Assembly: GCA_033557465.1 (NCBI GenBank)
Contig: CM066039.1
Coordinates: forward strand, 399,485,440-399,549,439
DNA from: Ichthyophis bannanicus
Lineage: Eukaryota > Chordata > Amphibia > Gymnophiona > Ichthyophiidae
Length of the DNA stretch: 64,000 nt
Direction: 5' to 3'
In this document: positions 41,508 through 52,800 of the stretch, in pieces
How positions within the stretch are numbered: the stretch's first letter is position 1
How the letters are laid out: every line of letters starts with the position of its first letter
Translations under genes and position numbers: made by a program
The notes under the pieces: model-generated
Database searches by the model: none
Seen by the model: only the letters and a program-made list of their open reading frames with translations
What the model was told of the DNA's origin: nothing

Positions 41508-42306
41508 TATTCCCCCATCAGCCATTTCCAGTCCTATTCCAGCCCATCATCCATTTGCAGTCCAAGCTCCCCCCATCAGCCCATTTACAGTCCTATTCCA
41601 GCTCCTCATCAGCCCATTTCTGATCCTAGCCCTCCCATTTCCAGTCCCAGCTTAGCCTCCCATCATAGCCTGATTCCAGTCCTAGCCCCCCCCCCCATCA
41701 CAGCCTATTTCCAGTCCTAGCCCCCCACAATCACAGTCCATTTCCAGTCCAGGTTTCTCCCCATCACAGCCCGATTGCAGTCCTAACCCCCATCATCACA
41801 GCCCATTTCCAGTCCTACCCCCCCCCCCACCATCACAGCCCATTTCCAGTCCATGTTTCCCATCTTCACAGTCTGATTCCAGTCCTAGCCCCCCCATCAC
41901 AGCCTATTTCTAGTCCTAGCCCCCCCATCACATCCTGATTCCAGTCCCAGCCCCCCATCACAGCCTGATTCCAGTCCGAGCCCCCCATCACAGCATGATT
42001 CCAGTCCTAGCCCCCCCTTACAGCCTGATTCGTCCTAGCCCCTCCCCTTACAGCCTGATTCATCCTAGCCCTCCCCATCACAGCTTGATTCCAGTCCTAG
42101 CCCTCCCCATCACAGCCTGATTCCAGTCCTAGCCCCCCCCTCCAAAGAGCCCCGCAGCCGTCTAAGGGGCTGCAGAGGTAGCCGGGGAAGCCCTGCGAGG
42201 CCCCAGCTCCCTCTGCACAGCCGCCAGCATGAAGAGCCTTTTCCCTCACGCTGGCTGCTGTTTCTGTGAAGCTGCGAATGTTGGGAAAAGTTAAAGGTCA
42301 TTGCAA

Positions 42307-44881
42307 AGTTCCTAGATGACATAAATGACTGCTTCTTGGAGCAGCTGGTCCATGAACCGACGAGAGGGGAAGCCATATTAGACCTAGTCCTTAGTGGAAC
42401 ACCAGATCTAGTGCAAGAGATAAGGGTGTTGGGGCCACTTGGCAATAGTGATCATAGCATGATTGCCTTTGATTTAATTAGTGGAGGAGGGATAGTAAGG
42501 AAATCCACAGTACTACCTTTTAACTTTCAAAAGGGAGACTATGATAAAATGCGGAAAATAGTTAAGAAAAAACTAAAAGGAGCAGTTGCAAAGGTTAAAG
42601 ACTTACATCAAGCTTGGGTGTTGTTGAAAAATACTATCTTGGAAGTCCAGACCCGCTGTATTCCACGCTTTAAGAAAAGTGGAAGGAAGTCCAAAAAACT
42701 GCCAGCATGGTTTAAAGGTGAGGTCAGAGAGGCTGTTGTTGCCAAGAAAGCATCTTTCAGGAAATGGAAAAAAGAGCCAAACGATGAAACCTGAAAACAG
42801 CACAAGCACTGGCAGGTCAAATGCAAGGCATTGATAAAGAAGGTAAAGAGAGAATTTGAGAAGAAGCTTGCTGCGGAAGCAAAAATGCAAAATAAGGATT
42901 TTTTCAAGTACATTCGTAGCAAAAAACCTGTGAGAGAGTCAGTTGGACCATTAGATGATAGAGGAGTTAAAGGGGCACTAAGAGGCGACAAGGCGATAGC
43001 GGAGAGACTGAATGAATTCTTTGCTTCGGTCTTTACTGAGGAAGATGTAGGGATGTTACCCATGACTGAAGTGGTATTTAAAGGTGCGGAAGAATTGAAG
43101 GAAGTATCGATACATCGGGAAGATGTATTACAACTATTAGATAAACTGAAGAGTAGCAAATCACCTGGGCCGGATGGTATACATCCAAGGGTGTTGAAAG
43201 AACTGAAATATGAGATTGCAGACCTGCTATTAGTAATCTGTGAACTATCATTAAAATCATCTCTAATACCTGAAGACTGGCGGATCGCCAATGTAACACC
43301 AATTTTTAAAAAGGGTTCGAGGGGTGATCCAGGAAACAACAGACCGGTGAGCCTCACGTCAGTACTGGGAAAAATGGTAGAAACCATCATAAAGAATAAA
43401 ATTACTCAGCATGTAGATAGTCATGGCCTAATGGGAGACAGCCAACATGGCTTTAGACAAGGAAGATCTTGTCTTACTAATCTGTTATGTTTTTTTGAAA
43501 GTGTGAATAAACAGGTGGACAAAGGTGAGTCGGTTGATATAGTGTATCTGGACTTTCAGAAAGCCTTTGACAAGGTCCCTCATCAGAGACTTTTGGCAAA
43601 ACTAAAGAGTCATGGGATAGGAGGCAGTGTACTACTGTGGATCAGGAACTGGTTAAAAGATAGAAAGCAGAGGGTTGGGCTAAATGGCCAATTTTTCCCA
43701 ATGGAGAAAGGTGAATAGTGGTGTACCCCAGGGATCTGTGCTGGGTCCGCTGCTTTTTGACATATTCATAAATGACCTGGAAAGTGGAATAACGAGTGAG
43801 GTTATCAAATTTGCAGATGACACAAAACTATTTAAAGTTGTTGAAACCCAAGAGGATTGTGGAAAATTGCAAGAGGATCTTGATAAATTGGAAGACTGGG
43901 CATCAAAATGGCAGATGAAATTTAATGTGGACAAGTGCAAAGTTATGCACCTAGAGAAGAACAACCCAAACTATGGTTACACGATGCAAGGTTCCACATT
44001 AGGAACCACCACCCAGGAAAAGGATTTAGGCGTCATTGAGGATAACATGTTATTTATTTATTTTATTTATTTAACAGTTCTTCTATACCGCTCTATTTTA
44101 GATCAGAGCGGTTTACATTTAACATCAACTATACAACACAAGGAAATTTGAGTTGTATTTACAATAAACAGGGAGATCAACTTGGAAGTAACTGGGTGAA
44201 CTATGTACATTGTATAACTATATACATTAACTATATATATACATTGTATTACACTGGTACATTGTATTACACTGGTACACTGGTACACTGGTACATTGTA
44301 TTACACTGGTACCCTCGGCCCAATGTGCAGCGGCGGCCAAGAGAGCAAATAGAATGCTAGGTATGATAAGAAAAGGAATGGAAAATAAAACAAAAGATAT
44401 TATAATGCCTCTGTACCGTTCCATGGTGAGCCCGCGCCTTGAATATTGTGTGCAATTCTGGTCGCCGTATCTTAAAAAGGATATAGCGTTATTAGAAAAG
44501 GTTCAGAGAAGAGCCACCAAAATAGTAAAGGGGATGGAAGGATACCCCTATGAAGAAAGGCTAAAAAGGTTAGGGCTCTTTAACCTGGAAAAGAGACGGC
44601 TGAGGGGAGATATGATAGAAGTCGATAAATTAATGAACGGAGTGGAACGGGTAAACGTAGATCGACTGTTTACGTTATCAGAATATAGAAAGACTAGGGA
44701 ACATGCAATGAAGCTACAGGGTAAACTATTTAAGACTAATAAAAGAAAATATTTTTTCACTCAACGTGTAATCAAACTCTGGAATTTGTTACCGGAGGAT
44801 GTAGTAAAGGCTGTTAGTGTAGCTGGGTTTAAAAAAGGTTTGGACAAGTTCCTGGAGAAAAGGTCCATAAACCATTATTAA
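42307..44881 (+). pseudogene. CR1 family 2 ORF2 (endonuclease end and RT)
   Basis: Blocks in order: NSDHSMIAFDL (about 42449), KKLPAWFKGEVREAVVAKK, SKSPGPDGIHPRVLKEL (43156), NNRPVSLTSVLGKMVE, QHGFRQGRSCLTNLLCFF, VDIVYLDFQKAFDKVPH (43537), then after a 1-base shift near 43700 SGVPQGSVLGPLLF and IKFADDTKLFKVVE (FADD at about 43814). It reads to 44045. After the L2 tail, 44354-44881 completes it (RYFFTQRVIKLW-type tail, ending EKRSINHY). A stop at 42792 and the frameshift near 43700 are the main breaks, so it is close to intact apart from the insertion. Confidence 0.87.
44046..44312 (-). mobile_element. L2 tail (minus strand) with a short tandem repeat
   Basis: AAATA-rich tail and perfect stem ACCGCTCT/AGAGCGGT (44087-44112, read on minus). 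44225-44310 repeats ACTGGTAC and TTGTATTAC blocks several times. It is inserted just after the DLGVIED codons of the CR1. Confidence 0.78.
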
Positions 44882-45046
44882 GAAGGGACCCAGGATATCA
44901 ATGCTTGACCCAGTACAAGCATTGCAGAACCTGTGTCTTCTGGGAAAACTGCTAGGTATGTATGACCTAGATTGGCCACTGTTGGAAAGAGGATACTGGG
45001 CTTGATGGACCTTGGTCTGACCCAGTATGGCATATCTTATGTTCTT

Positions 45047-45248
45047 ACCCGTAGGTCACTGCAATATCGCCACTACCTGGTTAGCAACAGTCTCTGCTCC
45101 ACCCCGGAATGCCCACATGCTAACTGCATAGCAACAGAGCATGTAGTGGGGTTAGAAGGGAATATTCAACAGCATTAACCGTGTAAGTGCCGTTGAATAT
45201 CCCTCTCAGCGGCAGTTACATGTAAACCTTGCTCGAATATCAGGCCCA
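45047..45248. other. Possible DNA-transposon remnant
   Basis: Ends with CGAATATCAGGCCC and holds GAATATTCAACAGCATTAAC and GCCGTTGAATATCC in inverted relation. This is suggestive of a hAT-type or other cut-and-paste end, but only one terminus is seen. Confidence 0.3.
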
Positions 45249-45431
45249 AAGTTTCTAGATGAAATAAATGACTGCTTCTTGGAGCAGATGGTTCATGAAC
45301 AGACAAGAGGGGAAGCTATTTTGGACCTAGTCCTTAGTGGAGCATAGGATCTGGTGCAAGATATAAGGGTGTTGGGGCCACTTGGCAATAGTGATCATAG
45401 CATTATTACATTTGATTTTATAAATGGAAGG

Positions 45432-46694
45432 TGTCACCACCAGGTGGGCAGACTGCCTCCTGGTTAGCAGGGCTGCACCTGATGGCAATGAATATAGTTG
45501 CACGCCTCGAGTGGTAAAGGCAAATTAGGATTTATTCCCCTCCCGGGGTCGGATTATTCAAATAATAAACAAAACACAAGTACTCAAAAGAAATAAGCCA
45601 TGTCCTCTGGCACAAACATAAAGAATATTAGAACAATTTCTTCTTGCTTCAAAGTAAGTAATAACGTTATGCATTCAACAGCAGCACACAGTCTCACTGT
45701 GTGGAAATCAGCATTTATCAGTTGTAGTGTTTTCCCTTAACACTATGCTCAGCTCGGACTAGCATAAAGACATTATTCTGTCGGATAAAATCAGTGTACA
45801 GTCCATTGGGTCACAGATGGACGAACACTCACTGAATGTGTCAATTATCATGGGTTCTTGCACGCATTCAAAACCCTCCTTATTAAAGTAGGCTTGGAAA
45901 TTCCCCTGTGCCGTGCCGTCACAGTGTCTCTCTTTATTTCTATCCTCAGCTTGGGATAGATAATATCCTTTTACCCTCTCTGGAGGTTTCACTGGCTCCT
46001 TGCTCAGCTCTCTGCTTAAATCTCTCGGTGGGGAGTTACAGCCCTGTCCCCACCTTAGACTTCCTGCATGAGGCTGCTCTGCATTCACACTGTAGGAATT
46101 TCTATCATTCACCACTTTTAACTTCCCACTATAATCATTCCTCAGGTCACAGCTTCCTGATACATACAGTTTTGTCTTTGGTTTCCACTCACTCCGGCTG
46201 GAACGTAGCCTCCGTGTTCCAAAGTGTTTGCAATCAGCAGACCAGTCACACCTGTTCTCTGCTCTTGCTAGCTGCTTCCTCCTGTAGGACTCTGGGTAGT
46301 TACTTGGGTGAATCCTTCCTGTCTCTGACTCACTTCCTAGGTCAAAGTAAGAAACTCCTTCTGCTTCCTCTCGGCCAGCTGCTTCAGTTAAGACAGCCTG
46401 TTCTCTCTGCTTACGCTGCTCACGCTGTTCTGCCAGTTCATGCTGTTCTGGTTCTAACCCTGTGTTCCCTGCACTGTCCTTATAAGGGCTGTAAGCTCTT
46501 CCCCTTCTCAGGTGCACGCTATCAGGAACTAGGGAGTTTCTCTCAGCTGAGTGTTTTTTCAGACCTCGTGGCTGCATTTGTTTCTGTTGTCCCTGACAAC
46601 AGCTGCTCACATGGTCTGTTTCCCTGTCAGCTTCAGGACTAAAATGCCGTGAATCTTGTGCTTTTAAGGTAGAGAATGGGGCTACTTCATCACA
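45432..46694 (-). repeat. Solo LTR-G (minus strand)
   Basis: 1263 bp between exact AAGG duplications (45428-45431 and 46695-46698). On the minus strand it starts TGTGATGAAGTAGCC and ends GGTGACA. No internal region, so it is a product of LTR-LTR recombination. Sequence unlike LTR-A/C except for the coding start and the coding end. Confidence 0.88.
45759..46694 (-). CDS. LTR-encoded extension in LTR-G
   Basis: 311 codons are open from the very first LTR base (C-D-E-V-A) to the stop at 45759. Composition: Glu, Arg and Ser rich, with QREQRKQREQAVLTEAAGR. It ends VQEPMIIDTFSEC ... DPMDCTLILSDRIMSLC, the shared motif. The frame also stays open upstream into flanking CR1 DNA by chance. No domain recognised. 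A solo LTR has no pol, so this copy cannot be expressed as a Pol extension, yet it still has no stop. Confidence 0.72.
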   Translation of the reverse strand, partial: CDEVAPFSTLKAQDSRHFSPEADRETDHVSSCCQGQQKQMQPRGLKKHSAERNSLVPDSVHLRRGRAYSPYKDSAGNTGLEPEQHELAEQREQRKQREQAVLTEAAGREEAEGVSYFDLGSESETGRIHPSNYPESYRRKQLARAENRCDWSADCKHFGTRRLRSSRSEWKPKTKLYVSGSCDLRNDYSGKLKVVNDRNSYSVNAEQPHAGSLRWGQGCNSPPRDLSRELSKEPVKPPERVKGYYLSQAEDRNKERHCDGTAQGNFQAYFNKEGFECVQEPMIIDTFSECSSICDPMDCTLILSDRIMSLC

Positions 46695-46919
46695 AAGGAG
46701 GATGGCAAGGAAATTCACAGTGCCATCTTTTAACTTTCAAAAGGGAGGCTATGATAAAATGAGGAAAATAGTTAAGAAAAAACTACAAGGAGATTCTGCA
46801 AAGGCTAAAGATTTGCAACAAGCATGGATGTTGTTTAAAAACACTGTCTTAGAACTGCAGACCATACGTATTCCACGCTTTAAGAAAAGTGAAAGGAAGG
46901 GAGAGCAGCTGTACTCAAA

Positions 46920-47084
46920 ATGAGCATTATTCCAAAGTTTATTTTCCTGTTCTTTCAGTAGCCAATACCACTTAAGTCCAAATATATACAGAAATGGTGA
47001 GATTCGTGTGGGGAGGAAAGAAAGCAGGAATAGGAGCAGCAAGACTCTCAAGACTATGCGAACAGGGAGGAATTAAATTCCCGA
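46920..47084 (+). mobile_element. L1-3 ORF2 fragment, left part
   Basis: Codes LPKFIFLF, PIPLKSKYIQK and, in another frame, WGGKKAGIGAARLSRLCEQG and GGIKFP, the L1 ORF2 region after RT. The frame resumes at about 61584 (YYCVAVLRALQVYHF). All DNA between is inserted. Confidence 0.7.
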
Positions 47085-47547
47085 TTCTTTTCTTTTTTTA
47101 ATTCTTTATTTCTAATTTTAAACAATACATCAAGCAATAATAACATACTTGAAAGAAATGGAAAGGTGCAAACTAAGAAATATGTTACATAGGAAAATCA
47201 ACTAACATACCGATTACAAAAGTGCACCTAACACTGCAAGTCCAAAATTAAGAGAGAGGGAGAATCCTAGAAAAGAAGCCATGATTACAAACATAACATC
47301 AAAGAAATATAATTCCTAGGAAAAAGCGACCATGTGACGCAAATCTGAATAAGTGTCCAAGATAAGTCCATCTAAGAGGGCTCCACTGTGACTGAAACAG
47401 TTTCAGGTACAGCTCTGGCATCCAAAAATGTACGTAAATGTTTTGGATCATAAAAACTAAATCTGGATGAAGCAGTCTTAATAACACATTTACAAGGAAA
47501 TCTTAATACATAGGAAAAGCCTAATAGGACTACCTCAGGGCGCATAG

Positions 47548-48416
47548 TGTGATGAAGCTGAAGCCATTGAAGCTATAGACTTAGGAAAAAACACTGTTTA
47601 TTATAAAGCAACTGACTCACAGAGGGTGCAGTTACCTATAAGTGCAGCTAGAGGGAGCAGGCACGAGGCTGCAGAAGCTAAGCTGACACACCCAGGTTTT
47701 GAGAATGCAGGAGCTAATCAGGTACACCTGAGTAGAGAGCCAGGAAGCTCAGTGGAGAAACGGCTTTATAAACAGTGCTCAGAAGGAAGAGCTGAGAGAG
47801 GATCTCGAGTTCAGAGAGGAACTGAGAGAGGACTACGAGCTGGGAGAGGATCTCGAGTTCAGAGAGGAACTGAGAGGGGACCTGAGAGAGGAACCTCACA
47901 TACTGAAAGGCAGAGAAGCTTGGAGTACTTACAAGGAAGAGCTAAGTTCCAGGGAGGACAAGCCCATTCCAGAAAGCTCCAGGAGCCAGCCTTCAGGGAA
48001 GACGGTGATAGAAGGAGACTGCCGGGTAGAGCAAATACCAGCAGAGCATATCTCAAAGATCCAAGGTACAGTTATATTTCCTTTCCAAGATGTGAGCCAG
48101 CTCCTAGAAAAGCTTATAACCCAGAGAACCATACTGATAGGAAACAAAGCTGGGAAGGGCTTGTGAAACCTTTACAGAGAGGCATAGTAAAAAGCCATAA
48201 CAGTTATTTGCCAAACCAAGACCAGCAAGGAATATTGGAGAGATCTATTGAACTACAACCTGCCTTATCCAGGAAAGCTCAGGACTAGCTGACAACACGG
48301 CTGAACAGGAACCTATGCAAATAGAGGTGATAGAGCCAGAGCCGTTGCAGTTAGAGCACCCGATGGACTGCTCACTCTGTGTTTCCAAGAGTCTAGAGTC
48401 TCTCACAGAATTGTAA
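47548..48416 (+). pseudogene. LTR-encoded extension in LTR-F
   Basis: From the first LTR base the frame reads C-D-E-A-E and stays open to 48285 (about 246 codons) through an Arg/Gly/Glu-rich region with a repeated GTERG/GSRVQRGTERG unit at about 47800-47895. A 1-base shift near 48280 leads to EPMQIEVIEPEPLQ, HPMDCSLCVSKSLESLTEL and TAA at 48414. The terminal motif is complete. Internal 12-residue repeats are specific to this copy. Confidence 0.72.
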
Positions 48417-48802
48417 CCGGCAGGACGTGCTTTAACATATCTTTTTGCTTTTGCTAAGCTGAAAGAAGAAGTTTTGTATTTGTTTTTCCTCTTGGTGTTG
48501 AAAACCTGTTTGATTGCAAAGAACTGTGAAGCGCCTGTAACAGTTACTGACTTTGTAAATATTTTGGCATAAACCCTGAAGTAAGGTACATTCTGTTTTT
48601 GTCTTCCTGGAGAACCTTTGCGCAACAAAGGGAATAAAAACCATTTAAGTTTAACCCTGCACAAGGCTCACAACTATTTCTTTATGAAGTGGGACTACAA
48701 AGACCATGATGCACCTGGTCTAGAAAAGTTTTTCCTTCTTCAACCAACAATAAGTGTCTGCCCTCTCCTTTCGGCACGCTGCCACTAGGAGGGGCTGTGA
48801 CA
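47548..48802 (+). repeat. Solo LTR-F
   Basis: 1255 bp, TGTGATGAAGCTGAAG to GGGGCTGTGACA, between exact ATAG duplications (47544-47547 and 48803-48806). Same family as LTR-E (shared start, shared CEP... coding region, shared U3/R text around 48480). AATAAAAACC at 48632 may serve as the poly(A) signal. Confidence 0.88.
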
Positions 48803-49142
48803 ATAGACAAAAATAATCTCCTTTTTTCTTGAGTTACATAGGAAACATCCGGGCAAACCCAGACTTTTTGACCAAAAAACAATTTATCAGCATTCCTGAA
48901 AAAAACATTTTTAAAGCCCAAGCCTGATCCAGCTTCAACACAAAAACCACCAAAAGAGTTGCTCTCCTCGTTATTTCTTAAGTAGAGGCCTCCAATACTT
49001 GAGACAAATTCAGGATTTCAAAACTATCCCTCTGAACACACATTTCATTAGGAGCAATACTGCTAGAGCTAAAGGCAAATAAACCTTAGAAGTAGGTGAC
49101 AGGGCATTCTCTGGCATCCCTAAAACATCCAACAACTACTTC

Positions 49143-49893
49143 TTAAATAACAAGTGCAATCCAAGGGAGCAATATAGTACAGGGGGTGAAGTACTTTTGT
49201 CCACTAAAGAAGAGCGAGACCCAGGCGTGGTTGTGCCTGATGATCTTAAAGTAGCTAAACAGGTAGAAAAGGCGACGGCAAAAGCTAGAAGGATGCTTGG
49301 GTGCATACGGAGAGGAATGGCTAGCAGAAAATAGGAGGTGATAATGCCTCTGTATAAGTATTTGGTACGACCTCATTTGGAGTATAGTGTGCAATTCTGG
49401 AGACCACACCTTCAAAAGGATGTGAACAGGATGGAGTCAGTACAGAGGGTGAAATGGTTAGTGGTCTTCATTATAAAGCATATGAAGACAGACTTAGGGA
49501 TCTTAATATGTACACCTTAGAGGAAAGGCGGGATAGAGGTGATATGATTGAGATGTTTAAATACCTCCATGGCATAAATGTTCAGGGAGAGAGCCTCTTT
49601 TCAATTGAAAGCAAGTTCTGCTACGAGGGGACATGGGATGAGGGTGAAGAGAGATAGATTCAGGAGTGATATGCGGAAATATTTCTTTATGGAAAGAGTG
49701 CTGGATCCATGCAATAGTCTCCCAGTGGCGGTGGTAGAGATGAGGACAGTAACTGAATTCAAAAAAGCATGGGACAAACACAGAGCATCTCTAAAGGTAA
49801 AAAGGGGACTGTTGTAGTTGTTGATATGGAAGGACAGACTAGATAGGCCATGTGGTCTTTTTCTGTCGTCATTTTTCTATGTTTCTAACTCAA
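49143..49893 (+). mobile_element. CR1 family 3, 3' end (+)
   Basis: 5' truncated. Codes QYSTGGEVLLSTKEERDPG and LVRPHLEYSVQFWRPHLQKD, then, across frame changes, MFKYLHGINVQGES and FFMERVLDPCNSLPVAVVE. The 3' end TTTCTATGTTTCT is the same as that at 33665. Confidence 0.82.
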
Positions 49894-52800
49894 CTGGAGA
49901 AACAGCAGAGGATACAGGAAAATTAACCTCTTGGAAAACATAAATTTAACCTCTTGGAAAAGTTCTCCAACCTTTCCAACTTAACATGGAGTACAGCGCT
50001 ATCCTTAATAAAGGTGGAGCACTGTGTTTGTAAAGTAGTCACTTGAGAGGACAAAGATTCTACAGTTTGAGCAGAGTCTCTTCTGACTTGGTCTTGTCAA
50101 TCCAATCTTATCTGAAGGTCTTCAGTAGTCCGTTCCACTAAGTTCAAACGATTAGAGACAGAACGCTTCAATGAGACTATAGCAGTCCAGATAGAATCCA
50201 AAGTTACCACCGCTGGTTTCACCAGGGTACTACTGCTGGCTGGAGTTTCAGGGCTCCCTGTAGCCTCCGGGCAAGATGGAATCACCACAGTGGACGTCGA
50301 GGGAACCGCCGCTCCAGCGCTCCAGCCCGGAGCAATCAGGGTAGCTTCCATGGCTCCTCCAGGAGCATTCAGCAGTGACCCCATGCTCGGCATTACCCCC
50401 GAAGACGGCAAAACAGCAACCGTCTCATCTGGGTGTGACTGCAGCCGGGAAGCCTGTCCAGCGGAAAGCAAAAGAGGCTCATCAGGTGGAACACACTGCT
50501 TGGGGCTCAAACTCATGTCTGAGGTCAAAAGGACCGCCTTCAAGTCTGCTCCGACACTAACCCCGCAGTACTCTGCATGGCTCCGACAGCAACGAACTTG
50601 GTTATGGGCTGCTGCTTAGGCGGAAGATCAACTTTGGGGTATTTAACTTTTCCCTTCCTTTTCCCCATCACAAAGGTAAGAAATTCAGCAAAAAAAAGGC
50701 AATAAATTTAAGGACAGAGTCCAAATCACCAGCCGGCAGCCAGAGTGTGTCCGAACACGGTCGCCATCTTGGATCCTCTCCCTCTCCCCAATTCTTGGTT
50801 TATACTGTGATGAAGCAGACGCCAGTAAACCCATGGAGGTAGAAGAAAACACTGATCTCTTTAAAGGAAATGATATACATAAAGTGCAGTTAGCGAGAAG
50901 TGCAGCTAGAGGAAGCATGCACGGATATTCAGAAGGTAGGCTGACACACACAGGTTGGGATGATGCAAGAACTAATTCAAAGCATAATCAGATACACCTG
51001 GTCAGAGGGACAGAATCCTTACCTAAGAAACAGCTTTATAAGCAAAGCATAGACAAGCAAGAGGAGAGAGGAGCGGCATGAGCCGCAGCAGCTGCTGATA
51101 GAGAAGAAAGAGAAAGGAGACGGCTCCAAAGAGAGGAAAAAAGGCAGTTGAACTTGCAGCCCTTACAGGAAAGGAACAAGTTCCAGGAGAGCCAGTTTCA
51201 GGCTGGGAAGCTCCAGAAGGAAGTCTTCAGGAAGGACAGAAGGAGAACCGGGAGAGTGCCTGGTAGGGAGAATACCAGAGACACAGACCCAAGAGTTCAG
51301 AGGTACCTTCATGCTTCTTCCCCTGTATGTGAGCCACAAGGAGTTCAGAGGTGGGTGAACCAGACTCAGCCCAGGAGTCTAAGAGAGACAGATCTGAACC
51401 AGGAACTGAGGCCGGGTCACAGAAAGGCCTGGAAGCCAGGGAGCCGTAAGAGCAGCCAAGGCAACTGGAGAAAGGTTTGGGAACCTATAGAACAGGGGTG
51501 GGCAAACTTTTTGACTCGAGGGCCGCAATGGGTTCATATATTGGACCCGGGGGCCGGACCAAGAGTAGATGGACGGTGTATATGTGTGAATTAATATAAA
51601 TTAAATTTAAATTTGTAACATTAAATGTTTAGATTAATTTAAGGTAGAAAAGCATAAAAAGAGTTATTTTACAAAACTTTTATGCAATGTATTTCTTTCA
51701 TAAAATAGTACCTTCAATTTTAGTGGGAACAGTGTTGTTGGTCTCCCTTTTTTGTTAAGGCATCAAAGTCAGGAGATAGCTTTGTTGTTGCAATTCACAG
51801 AATAGATCTGAGGTGTTGGTCAGTTAACTGGGATCTGTGACGGGATTTAGTGATGTTCATGATGCTGAACGTCTGCTCACACACGTAGGTCGAGCCAAAC
51901 AAGGCCAGAATCTTCTGTGCCATCCCCCGGAGGTTTGGAAAACAGTCATCTTTAAGTGAGGCATAGAACTCTTTTAGTGGAAGAGAGTGGAAGTTCTCCT
52001 TTAAGATTGCATCAGATTGAAGATCGATTAGTTCCAATTGCACTTCTTGTGGTGCTGTTTCTGGGTCTTGTGACAAGGGACAGGCCACCAGCTGAAGTGA
52101 CTTTTCAATTTTTTCCAAATCTGAAAACCGACGGCAGAATTCTTCATGCAGGTCATTCAGTGATTTGCTATATTTATTCACATTTTGGATGGCCTTTTCC
52201 TGTGTGGCTAGGGGGGAAAATGCGAGAAGTTTTTCTTTGAAATTTGCCTAGAAAAAAAAGTCAACTTGGCTTTGAAGGCATTTACATTACTATACATGTC
52301 GTGAATATACAGGTCTTTTCCCTGTAGCTTGACGTTAAGCTCATTCATGTGAGAAAATATGTCAACAGCAAACGCAAAGTCACACAGCCAATTCTTGTCG
52401 CTCAGCTCTGGAAAATCATCAGACTTCCCCTTTAACTCCAAAAATGTATCAATCGCTTCTTTAAGATCCCACACTCGTTTAAACACTTTGCCCAAACTCA
52501 ACCAGCGGACACGAGAGTGGTAAAGCAAGTCTTGGTGGTCTGCGTCGGTTTCCTCCAGAAATGCAATGAACTGACGGTGCTGAAGTCCCTTTGCTCGTAT
52601 GCAGTTAACAAGCTTTATAACTGGATTCACAACATGACTAAGCTGTAATACAGATTTACACAAAGATTCTTGGTGTATGATGCAGTGGAGAAAAATAACT
52701 TCTTGCTCAGGGTTTTCCTCTTTCATTTTATCCTGAATTCTTTTCAGCAATCCCACATTTTTTCCAGTTAAATTTGGAGATCCATCCGTAGTGACATTAG

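Larger units (their letters stand above)
39780..42137 (+). repeat. Minisatellite, about 30-bp unit, split by a Penelope element
   Basis: Units like CATCACAGCCTGATTCCAGT plus CCTAGCCCCCC repeat at 39780-39990 and 41508-42137. The left part has the CATCAGCCCATTTCCAGTCC variant, the right part both. Unit length varies through C-run changes. Low complexity, so short ORFs here are not genes. Confidence 0.85.
37725..42306. mobile_element. Composite insertion of unclear class, one hAT-like end
   Basis: Starts CAGGGGCGGCCC (37725-37736), like a hAT terminus, but no matching right end or 8-bp duplication is found near 42306. It contains an L2-family-2 copy (37796-38680), unassigned AT-rich DNA (38687-39360), an L2 tail (39365-39505), pyrimidine-rich DNA, a minisatellite and a Penelope-like element. 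42141-42306 is GC-rich with no ORF. CR1 resumes at 42307 with about 150 bp of CR1 missing. Confidence 0.4.
42307..45046 (+). mobile_element. CR1 family 2 copy, endonuclease end to 3' end, split by an L2 tail
   Basis: The best family-2 copy here. 42307-42793 is the endonuclease end, 42831-44045 RT, 44313-44881 the C-terminal region and 44882-45046 the 3' UTR, ending TCTTATGTTCTTA. It is cut at the 5' side by the composite insertion and split by an L2 tail. Confidence 0.87.
45249..46919 (+). mobile_element. CR1 family 2 fragment, split by solo LTR-G
   Basis: 45249-45431 and 46699-46919 join across the AAGG duplication. Codes FLDEINDCFLEQMVHEQTRG, NSDHSIITFDF, then ARKFTVPSFNFQKGGYDKMR and QQAWMLFKNTVLELQT. 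Stop at 45346. It is cut at 46919 by L1-3. Confidence 0.78.
47375..50668 (-). pseudogene. L1-like ORF1 of the HAL1-like element
   Basis: The start (MGKRKGKVKYPKVDLPPKQQ) lies in an L1-ORF1-like context. A coiled-coil part reads LDSIWTAIVSLKRSVSNRL (about 50185). The RNA-binding end reads FFRNADKLFFGQKVWVCPDV (about 48900) and TQEKRRLFLS. After LTR-F, GFSYVLRFPCKCVIK-like codons end at about 47375. Stop codons at about 50544 and frame changes disable it. Confidence 0.62.
47085..50811 (-). mobile_element. ORF1-only L1-like element (HAL1-like), split by LTR-F and a CR1
   Basis: On the minus strand: 5' region near 50800, ORF1 from ATG 50668, then, after an insertion at 49143-49893, the RNA-binding part (48921-48803), LTR-F, and ORF1 C-terminus (47547-47375). 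ORF1 is followed within about 290 bp by AATAAAG and an A-rich tail (47120-47085). No ORF2 is present, which recalls half-L1 elements. Confidence 0.65.

Noticed and set aside
39780..42137. Regular repeats with spacer-like C-run variation, briefly considered as a CRISPR-like array
   Set aside because: Units are contiguous and vary by slippage, there are no unique spacers, and the context is vertebrate transposons.
37725..42306. Complete hAT transposon starting at CAGGGGCGGCCC
   Set aside because: No complementary terminus or 8-bp duplication found at the right side. Kept only as a low-confidence composite.
45908..46642. 244-codon plus-strand frame in LTR-G
   Set aside because: Antisense to the LTR-encoded frame, which has the conserved start and end. 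The plus frame has no recognisable feature.
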